This document shows, piece after piece, positions 56,641 to 64,000 of a DNA stretch of 64,000 nt (its first letter is position 1; every line of letters begins with the position of its first letter). Source of the DNA: Pollenia angustigena. Taxonomy: Eukaryota > Arthropoda > Insecta > Diptera > Polleniidae. Position numbers and translations under genes: made by a program. The DNA lies in the NCBI GenBank assembly GCA_930367215.1, contig OV884056.1, forward strand, positions 286,050,067 through 286,114,066. The letters are read 5' to 3'. The notes below the pieces were generated by a model, which worked only from the letters and a program-made list of their open reading frames with translations, was not told the DNA's origin and did no database searches.

Positions 56641-57597
56641 TGGTTATTTACGAAAAACAGAACGCAATGAAATGTTCTCATCTTTATGTTGAGTTAATTG
56701 AGAACAGTATTCTTATTGTGTACGAAGATAACAACACAAAAAACATCCTCCAAAATGTTCACCAATTAAAGCATTAATCAGAAATAAAATCAGTTTTAGT
56801 TAAAAATTTAATCCACTGAGTTAAATGTTTAACCAAGTAAATTAAACATTTACTCAAGTGAATTTAACGTTTAATCAAGGGAATTAAACGTTTTATTGAT
56901 ACCATTAATTTGCTTACTTGATCAAATTTGATTATTTTTTTTTTTTAATTTACATCACAAATAAATTGAAATCAATATTTATTTTTTCCAGTGAAGGTAG
57001 TGCTTACTACACAAACATTATTAGCGTTTGTATTTTCCATATTTCTACCGTACAGAAAGCTAAAGTACAGTATATGTATAATGTTTATTTTTGAACTCAG
57101 ATTCTAACCCCTTTTGGCTCTTCACTAAAGCACTGCTTTTTGTTTTTATATTATGCCAACACAAAGGGTTCTTCCTAAGGAGAGAGACAGTTTGGTTTTT
57201 TAATAAAAAGTCTTTTAGTTTTTAGTTATGGAAATGATTTTTATTAAAAATAAAAGTGCAATAAATGCTTTAACTTATGGAATACGAGTGATATGGAATA
57301 AGTGATATCACAACTGAATAGATCTAATTTTTCATGATGCGAACACAGAAATAGGCCAAAATAGCAGGAATTTGCACCAAAACGTAAATTTTTAATTGAT
57401 GCAAGTCTAATTTATTTATTTTTTGGGTTAAATTATAAAACGGTTATGTTTAAAAGATTTGTAAGCAATATAATCTTATTCCACGGGGAATTTTGCATAA
57501 GGTCTAGATCCAATCATGAACCAATTTTCATCAATTGCAATTGAATTCGCCCTTGGCCCAAAAAAGCTTTTGCGATAAATTTCATTAAATTATTTTG
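56641..57597. other. No gene recognised; aagtaaattaaacgtttaa-type repeats
   Basis: 56800-56930 contains five imperfect copies of a short unit like caagtgaatttaacgttta. The rest is AT-rich and unassigned. The 61-codon frame at 56592-56777 begins in a repeat and is not supported. Confidence 0.4.
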
Positions 57598-57771
57598 TGG
57601 TGTTTTCTTTCTACAAAAAATGTGACATTGTATTTAAAAAAAATGCAATTTGGAGTCTGTTTTATTCTTAAAAACTCACCCTTTTCGGGAGCAAAATTTT
57701 TAAGAAACAGACACCAAATTGCATTTTTTTAAAATAAAATGTCACATTTTTTTGTAGAAAAGAAAACACCA
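57598..57771. mobile_element. 174-bp MITE with ~65-bp arms
   Basis: tggtgttttctttctacaaa at the left faces its inverse ending aaacacca at 57771. The arms also share aatgcaatttggagtctgtt with its complement. The loop is about 45 bp. Confidence 0.8.
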
Positions 57772-57845
57772 TTAGAGTCCTGTAGTTTGATAAGAAGATC
57801 ACAAAGGCATCAAAATACATCGTTTAACCCTTAAATCACCCTCAA

Positions 57846-58180
57846 AAACTTACGTAAGTTTCCCTCGTGTGTGGTTTTTCACACATATGCAATGTCTGTC
57901 TTCTTTGCTGTGTCACAATAGTTCGCTTGGAATCAAAGTCATGATTGACGTAACATTAATGATGTATTTATCCTGTTGGCGACCAACAACAATACAAACA
58001 AAGCTTGTGTGTATTTTATATAAGCACTCACTTTATAATACATATGTACATTACATGCAGTTCATAACAATATCAAAAAATATTCAAACCTGACTACAGA
58101 AAATTTTGTCTCTAGTGCAAATAACGTAGAAACTACATATGTGTGGAAAACCACACAAGAGGGTAACTTACGTAAGTTTT
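57846..58180. mobile_element. 335-bp MITE with 45-bp inverted repeats
   Basis: aaaacttacgtaagtttccc through cacacatatg (57846-57890) is inverted at 58136-58180 with about four differences. Each arm contains the palindrome acttacgtaagt. The 74-codon frame inside is not supported as a gene. Confidence 0.8.
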
Positions 58181-58199
58181 GAAATATGTTGTACTTAAT

Positions 58200-58564
58200 T
58201 GATATTGCTAAGGCCGAGGCCACGCAATGGTCGTCTAAGCGGCAAACGGCTGAATGGTGAACGGCAAAGCGGCGAGTTTGAGCGGCAAGTGGCTTTTTAC
58301 TGAGCGGTTAGTTGTTAAAATGTCATTGTAAAGAGTGGCTTGTTTAATGTTATTCTGCGAAAATCGTATTCATAAGAATTTAATGGGGTTTTTAAGAAAA
58401 AAAAAAAAAAAAAAATTGCGGCATGTTCGTCGATTTCGTGCAAAGACTTCGTTCGCTTAACTTACATTTAAAAAAAAAACAAATTATAAAATATTAAAGT
58501 TGCTTCTTATTCGACCTTTCCAATTTAATTTTAAAAATAAAATATTTGAGCTCGAGGCACAATC
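58200..58564. other. gcggcaa-rich stretch and AT-rich spacer
   Basis: 58215-58310 holds repeated agcggcaa / gaacggcaa motifs (about six), standing out as GC-rich. It may be a decayed transposon end. The rest is AT-rich with an A run at 58398-58417. Confidence 0.35.
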
Positions 58565-58765
58565 ACAACTTCAGTCAAAGTAGAAAAACTGTCATTACTT
58601 CTACTTCTTTATTTGTTATTGGCAAAAAAAAACTATTGCTTTTACTGCTGATTAATTAAATGTAAACCGTCGCTGTCAAACCAACTCAAAAAGCGAAAAG
58701 TTGTACACAAATTTAAATTTTTTATTCGTCAGTTTTTGGTTTCGATTGCACTTTTTAACCTCTGG
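58565..58765. mobile_element. Copy of the MITE that interrupts the piggyBac-like gene
   Basis: acttcagtcaaagtagaaaa, ttctacttctttatttgtta and gtaaaccgtcgctgtcaaac match the outer parts of 44164-44546 in order. It lacks the inner nested MITE and so provides its empty site. Terminal inverted repeats are poorly kept. Confidence 0.65.
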
Positions 58766-58869
58766 TGAGAAATACTAAAAGATTGATTTGTACATTTAAA
58801 GTTCGATCGGTAAACTTAAAGGACCGATTCCCTAAGCCATTTCTAACATTCCAACTTTAGTAATTGATA

Positions 58870-59069
58870 TATTTGTACAAAATTTTCAATAATTTACTAA
58901 AGAAGAAAATAAAGCCGTTGAAAATATTTTGTGTTTCCGAGTGGATTCATTTTCTAGTCTTGTAGATCTGCCCTATTACGGTAAAGGTTTCAAATTACAG
59001 ACTTTACTTATTAATATCTCTCCTAGCGATAAAGATTTGCAGTCGGCTTTAAAAAATATCATTAAATAA
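58870..59069 (+). CDS. Possible terminal coding exon of an unknown gene
   Basis: An open frame of about 57 codons ends at TAA 59067-59069. It reads ENKAVENILCFRVDSFSSLV, then DLPYYGKGFKLQTLLINISP and SDKDLQSALKNIIK. Codon use and amino-acid balance look more gene-like than the surrounding AT-rich DNA. A possible splice acceptor (actaaag) lies just upstream at about 58904. AATAAA follows at 59081. No ATG suits a complete gene and I do not recognise the protein. If real, it would be the last exon of a gene ending just before protease 2; otherwise a gene fragment or chance frame. Confidence 0.3.
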
Positions 59070-59231
59070 TAAAAGGTGCCAATAAAACGCAATTTTATTC
59101 AATTTAAATGCTATCAAGCGATATTATCACCACTTTTTTTGTCTAATCTAAAATTTAAGTAAAATATTAAATTTATTGAAAAAGAAAGCAAACAATAAAT
59201 ACACCCATGTCCAATTAAAAATCAATTAAAA

Positions 59232-60062
59232 ATGAACAACAATTCCGTGTTTACAGTTATAGTGCTTAAAGCAATAGCCTGCCTATTGCTATTGCTGGCA
59301 GTCGCTAAAGCAAAACGCCTTAAACAACTTCAACATACCTCTTTAAAAGAACGCATTGTGGGCGGCTCAACGGCCGAAGAAGGTCTAGCTCCCTATCAAG
59401 TTTCCCTGCAAGAGGGCGGCTATCATTTCTGTGGCGGTTCTATCGTCGATAATAACTGGATTATAACTGCAGCTCATTGTGTGGTCTATAATAAACCCGA
59501 GGACATCAGTGTTTTAACTGGCACTCAAGACTTGACGCAGCCCGGAGTATCGTACTATGTAAAACGCATCTATGTCCATTGCAGCTACGATGTACCCAGC
59601 ATGCATAACGATATCGCCTTGCTGCATTTGAATTCGAGCATAACTTCAAATGAGAAAACTCAAGTTATTAAATTACCAACAAGGCCCTTAAATGATGGCG
59701 ACGCTGTTCTACTCACAGGTTGGGGTACCGAAGAACCTTATGGTACTGCGCCACAACAATTGAAGAAAGTAAATTTAAATTTTATGAAATATGATCAATG
59801 TAGAAAAGCTTTGCGTGACGATCCCGATTTGGATGTAGGCCATATATGTACATTTACAAAATCTGGAGAGGGGGCGTGTCATGGTGATTCTGGTGGTCCT
59901 GTAGTGAGAAATGGTGTTTTAGTTGGTATAGTCAATTGGGGTTATCCCTGTGCTATTGGCTTTCCAGATGTTTATGCTAGTCTTTATTATTATTCGGAAT
60001 GGATTCGTTCTATTACGAGTGGCAATGCGAAATGTTTGAAAAGGAATATGATAGAGTGGTAA
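59232..60062 (+). CDS. Secreted chymotrypsin-like serine protease 2 (S1A family)
   Basis: 276 residues, exactly the length of protease 1 and clearly its paralogue. The start ATG lies in aaaaatgaac. A hydrophobic signal peptide covers residues 5-27. A propeptide ends in KER41, with cleavage giving IVGG. The catalytic triad is His82 (TAAHC), Asp127 (NDIALL) and Ser220 (GDSGGP). Disulphide-forming cysteines correspond to C67/C83, C190/C206 and C216/C240. A further pair may form between C117 (YVHC) and C268 near the end. The S1 pocket has Gly214 (189), Gly237 (216) and Asp246 (226), as in protease 1, suggesting broad or chymotrypsin/brachyurin-like preference, not trypsin-like. The sequon at Asn134 is shared. 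No intron. Probably an extracellular gut protease, by family; expression is unknown. Confidence 0.94.
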   Translation: MNNNSVFTVIVLKAIACLLLLLAVAKAKRLKQLQHTSLKERIVGGSTAEEGLAPYQVSLQEGGYHFCGGSIVDNNWIITAAHCVVYNKPEDISVLTGTQDLTQPGVSYYVKRIYVHCSYDVPSMHNDIALLHLNSSITSNEKTQVIKLPTRPLNDGDAVLLTGWGTEEPYGTAPQQLKKVNLNFMKYDQCRKALRDDPDLDVGHICTFTKSGEGACHGDSGGPVVRNGVLVGIVNWGYPCAIGFPDVYASLYYYSEWIRSITSGNAKCLKRNMIEW

Positions 60063-60329
60063 AGGATTGCGAGCGATTTTGGAAAGATTATATTTGAAAA
60101 TGGGAATAAGGAAATTAAATTTTTGTATAAGAAAAATATATATTGAACATTGGAGTTTATTAAAGTATGAAGGATTTATAAATTTTAATTAGACTTAAAA
60201 AACACATTCGTATTCAAGGCCCATTGAAAAGGTCTGCGCAAGAAGCCTAATGATCATTGTTTTCGTTCTTTAGAGCTATCAAAAGTTGTTTGCATACACT
60301 TTTTTTCCTTTTGCTTTGTATATGTGGTA

Positions 60330-61400
60330 GTAAGTTTTTGACGGTGGCATGTCATAACGTCCAGTGTCATAGTGTCCATGGACGTTATGACACTTTTGAA
60401 AGTGTCATAGTGTCCACAACTTAACTTATAATGAAAAATATTAAAATGTGTAAAATTTTTTTTGAAATATCCAAATAAGTAAGTACAATGCCAAAAATTC
60501 TTACAAGCAAGAGTGTAAACAAATTTGGGATCATTGCCGGCCTTTGGCCGCGCGCAAGGATTTTCTCCTCTGTTATATAACAAACACCGGCTTCGCTAAG
60601 TAAAGCTTCTAAAATCTGCCTTGTTTCCGAACGAAAGCCGACTATGCAGAGAAGCTTTAGTTAGCGAAGCCGGTGTTTGCTATACCATAGAGGAGAAAAT
60701 CCTTGCGCCCGGCCGAAGGCCGGCTGTGCAGAGAGGCTTTAGTTAGCGAAATCGGTGTTTGTTATATCATAGAGGAGAAAATCCTTGCGCCCGGCCAAAG
60801 GCTGGCTGTGCAGAGAAGCTTTAGTTAGCGAGGCCGGTATTTGTTATACCATAGAGAAGAAAATCCTTGCGCACGGCCAAAGGCTGGCTGTGCAGAGAAG
60901 CTTTAGTTAGCGAAGCCGGTATTTGTTATACCATAGAGGAGAAAATCCTTGCGCCCGGCCAAAGGCCGGCTGTGTGTGCGCCCAAAAGTGTTTTCGTTAT
61001 ATATTTAATATAAACACCAAGAAAAAAAGCAGCAAAACAATTTTTAAAATTTTTTTTACCATATTATGTTTTATTTAACCAAATCATTGTCACCGACAAC
61101 CATATTATGGTTAAATTAGTTTCTTTGAAAATAGTTTTGTTGGTTGGGACCATAATGAAACATGTTTTTCTCTGCGTGTATGCAGATCAGTTTTTTGTAT
61201 TTAACTTCTTTAGTAATTATGGACCTAATGACACTTTTGAAAGTGTCATAATGTCCATTTGCAAAGTGTCATACTGTCCATGGACGTTATGACACTTTTG
61301 AAAGTGTCATAATGTCCATGGACACTATGACACTTTTTGGAGTGTCATAACGTCCATGGACACTATGACACTGGACGTTATGACATGCCACCGTTTTTGA
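60330..61400. mobile_element. Foldback element with palindromic ends and GC-rich 82-bp array
   Basis: tttttgacggtggcatgtca and the following taacgtccagtgtcatagtg (60337-60383) are inverted at 61350-61396. The subterminal regions consist of repeated gtgtcataacgtcc and ttatgacacttttgaaagtg palindromes, more numerous on the right (61220-61380). The interior has the 82-bp array and, at 61050-61180, a family D piece. Noncoding; frames on both strands are by-products. Confidence 0.8.
60532..60975. repeat. 82-bp GC-rich array, four direct units plus one inverted
   Basis: Direct units start at gcagag 60646, 60728, 60810 and 60892, exactly 82 bp apart, ending near 60973. Each contains gctttagttagcgaagccgg, ataccatagaggagaaaatc and a hairpin ggccaaaggcc. 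The segment 60532-60608 is the same unit in reverse orientation, so the whole can fold into a large hairpin. Confidence 0.9.
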
Positions 61401-61569
61401 CAGCTTAAAAGAAAAAGTTTTTTGTTTTTGTACAAGTAAGCAGACCTGATAGATGGGCCTTGTTCGCATCAATATGAAAATTAAAAAAAATATATGTATT
61501 TCGTTTTGAATAGTTAAATAAAAATCATCTTTCTTTTATTTATATTTTACATACATACATATGTTTTCT

Positions 61570-62720
61570 TAAATTACACTGTGCAACAAAATTCGGGTCA
61601 TCGCCACTAGCCTCAACAGTTGTAACGCGAAATAAAAGTAGACTATTGGTAGAGTAAATCTGGCAAAGGGTTTTGAAAAGTTAGCTGGGTTTCCCGAAAT
61701 ATGGGCCCCTAAAGTTTTTGAATTTTTTGAAAAGGCGTTTGGTATAAGTCAAAAAAAAAAATATCCTAAATGTATTTCTGAGCTAAAAACTAATTTCAGA
61801 TGTCTTCAGTAGAATCGTATGGCGATTCTTTTCTTAGAATTTATAAGCCCTCTAACTCTCATTTTAAGGGGTAATTTTCATCCTTTTTCCCAACTCTTAC
61901 ATTAAAGTATACTAAAAATGCACTTTTAAGTGTCAAAATGTTCTACGAATATTTTTTGCATCAAATTTCACTGGGGGTCTTCTAAAACCAAAAGTTCGTG
62001 TGATGCATTTAAAACGGATTTCGAAATTGAAATTTTTGAATTTTTAAAAAAGGCGTTTGGTACAAGTCAACAAAATATACTAAATGTACTTCTAAGCTAA
62101 AAGAATATTTCAGATGTCTTCTGTAGAATTATATGGCGATTCTTTTCTTAGAATATATTAACCCTCTAACACTCATTTTAAGGGGTAATTTTTGTCCTTT
62201 TTTTAACTTTCGCACTAAAACGGCACTTTAGAGGGTTAAAATGTTCTACGAACATTTTCTGCATCAAATTTCACTAGGGGTCTTCTAAGACAAAAAGTTC
62301 GTGCAATGTATGTAAAACGGATTTTTGAAATTCCGTGCCTTGAAATTTTTGAATTTCTTAAAAACCCCGCTTTACATACATTGCACGAACTTTTGGTCTT
62401 AGAAGAACACTAGTGAAATTTGATGCAGAAAATATTCGTAGAACATTTTAACCCTTTAACGTACCGTTTTAGTGTAGAAGTTAAAACAAATGACAAAAAT
62501 TACCCCTTACAATGAGTGTTAGAGGGTTAATATATTCTATGAAAAGAATTGCCATACAATTCTACTGAAATAGTCTTTTAGGTCAGAAGAACATTTAGTA
62601 TATTTTTTTGTCTTGTACCAAACGCCTTTTCAAGAAATTCAAAAATTTCAATGCCCGAAATTTCGAGAATTCGTTTTAGATACATTGCACGAACTTTTGG
62701 TGTTAGAAGACATCTAGAGA
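61570..62720. repeat. ~318-bp unit: two direct copies and one inverted
   Basis: ggcgtttggta marks copy 1 at 61734 and copy 2 at 62052. The third copy is inverted, with ccaaacgcctttt at 62618. Shared blocks include tcttttcttagaat, ccctctaa.ctcattttaagg and atcaaatttcact. The unit tail (aaaagttcgtgcaatg) abuts its own inverse around 62300-62390. Confidence 0.8.
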
Positions 62721-62761
62721 ATGTATGTCGGATGCTAACCTCTGGGTTGGAGTTCCCATTA

Positions 62762-63005
62762 TGCATAGTTGGGAATAGTGCACTAAATATTGATTTAAAT
62801 CAGCAGTGCACTATTACTAAATAAAACTGCAAAAAAATTATTTTGCACGTTTTTTTACCAGCCTTCGTGATGATTGTTATTTTTTTAACTACCACTAAAC
62901 AAATTTAGTAATATTGCAAACTTTTTCACTATCACTAAACGCAGATTGAATGCAAAAATCTGCACTCAATTCAAAAAGTGCCAAATTTGAATCAAAAAAG
63001 GCTGC
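62762..63005. mobile_element. Family G fragment
   Basis: Begins catagttgggaatagtgcac. It then carries, in reverse, the distal block of the 52374-53135 copy (ttaccagccttcgtgatgat ... aactaccactaaac). Confidence 0.5.
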
Positions 63006-63337
63006 ATACAAATATTTTCTCACTAAAGCCTGGTACTCTGTTCAGTATTTCGTGCGAAATGTTTTCAAACTCAATATAAAAAAATTTCTGTGAAATACAA
63101 ACGAAAAAATGTTGATAGAGTTGTACTCTGTTTATATACGAAAAACATGCGAAATGTTTCTAGCAACATTTTTATTTTCCGTGTGAAACAAGTGCAGCTC
63201 CTATTATTTCGCACGGAATTTTAAGCAAAAACTAATCAATTTTTGTAATTTCTTATTTTGTTTTTGTGAAGTAGAGTTTATAACAAGCGTTTCAAAAATA
63301 AAAATGTAGAAAAGTGCAAAAATTAATAATTAAATGA
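63006..63337. other. Repeated gcgaaatgttt motifs, no gene
   Basis: tttcgtgcgaaatgtttt (63048), gcgaaatgtttc (63148) and tttcgcacggaatttt (63209) occur with tactctgtt twice. They suggest an eroded inverted-repeat element of about 200 bp. Confidence 0.35.
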
Positions 63338-63570
63338 AATATTTTTGTGAAGAAAGGAATTTTACAACATGAAAATTAATTAAAATTGTCGATGGCAGCG
63401 AGTGTAAGACGGCAAATCCATCTGAGGAGATCGAGTGGTTGCGATCGAAACAAGTCATGGTAACCTGCCGGCCAGGGTTCGAGCCCGAGCCACGTCAAGA
63501 ATGAAAGATTATCAATAACAATTTTAATTAATTTTCATGTTGTAAAATTCCTTTCTTCACAAAAATAATT
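63338..63570 (+). mobile_element. tRNA-like unit enclosed by ~52-bp inverted arms, copy 2
   Basis: The left arm (63338-63389, ending ttttacaacatgaaaattaa ttaaaattg) is inverted nearly perfectly at 63518-63570. The enclosed ~128 bp has an A-box-like gatcgagtggttgc and a B-box-like gggttcgagccc, matching copy 1 at 19663-19862 segment by segment. So the unit combines a SINE-like internal promoter with a MITE-like hairpin. It is not a functional tRNA. Confidence 0.7.
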
Positions 63571-63772
63571 TAATGAAAATTAAATTTCATGAACTTAAGC
63601 CTAATTAAAAATATTAAAAATTTGGATTAAAAACCATAAATAGTTCAACAAAATAACCACAATACTATGTAATTAATCAAATGAAATTTTTTTGTTTTTT
63701 ACTATAGAAAATAATTAAAATAAAATTGTTTTACTTTTTTTAATGACATTCATCAAAACACATGGTTTTGAC

Positions 63773-64000
63773 ATAGATGGGGGTAGTGCACTTGTTTAAA
63801 ATTGTTGTAATAATTTTGTTAATGTTAAGTGATGATCTGAAAATTTTCAATCTCACTACACATAAGTGACTATAATGTTAAAACATTTTGTGCTAAAACA
63901 TAGTTTGATTTAAAATCAAGCAATCATCAGTTTATTACAATTTTTTTTTTTTCTTCACTTATTCGACTAAAAATTTTGCACACAATTTAAAATACAAAAC
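63773..64000. mobile_element. Family G element, start of a copy running off the window
   Basis: catagatgggggtagtgcac at 63773 opens a copy collinear with 52374-52640 (gttaagtgatgat, cataagtgact, caatcatcagtttatt). It is cut by the window end. Confidence 0.6.

Noticed and set aside
60532..60975. CRISPR-like array
   Set aside because: Units of 82 bp are contiguous with no unique spacers, one unit is inverted, and the setting is a eukaryotic foldback element.

Overview
The window looks like intergenic DNA from a higher fly (Brachycera, probably a calyptrate such as a blowfly or house fly). This is inferred from three things. The base composition is very AT-rich. Two intronless secreted chymotrypsin-like protease genes are of the type that forms clusters in flies. 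There are also fly-type dispersed repeats with GTCY/TA microsatellites. No bacterial, organellar or viral genes were seen.

Only two intact protein genes are well supported: paralogous serine proteases on the + strand at 51119-51949 and 59232-60062. Each is 276 residues long, with signal peptide, activation site and complete His/Asp/Ser triad. Two short stretches may be host exons: a five-codon first exon ending in a good splice donor at 53808-53822, and a possible terminal exon at about 58870-59069. Both are weak.

Almost everything else is transposon-derived and often nested. 1-8.5 kb: a ~290-bp tandem repeat, a 5'-truncated LINE with a 16-bp target-site duplication (3175-6133), a dispersed repeat (family A) and a dead mariner. 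8.6-11 kb: a foldback element with ~0.8-kb arms. 11.2-18.4 kb: a nest in which an older repeat carries a hAT element (11470-18164, 8-bp TSD), which carries a second hAT-like element (14849-16710), which carries a third (15192-16300, 8-bp TSD), plus family A, family B and mariner copies. 19-26 kb: tRNA-derived SINE-like units, a Helitron, and more family A/B. 27-37 kb: several MITEs, an element with long inverted repeats (30743-32147), a hAT MITE with an 8-bp TSD inside another inverted-repeat element, and a family-B copy split by a TTAA-flanked MITE. 39-46 kb: MITEs, a 138-bp near-perfect inverted repeat, and a piggyBac-like element (43662-45797) with a dead transposase and a MITE-within-MITE. 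48-50 kb: a mariner remnant and a hammerhead-ribozyme-like motif. 50.6-64 kb: the two proteases separated by MITEs, a family-B element with a strict 153-bp array, a foldback with an 82-bp GC-rich array, and further inverted-repeat elements.

No single new system is proven. The most distinctive signals are the triple hAT nest whose ends carry TATCGATA motifs, the hammerhead-like motif, the exactly phased 153-bp array, the GC-rich hairpin array inside a foldback element, and a tRNA-like unit enclosed in long inverted arms. All boundaries come from reading the sequence by eye; no alignment or database search was run.
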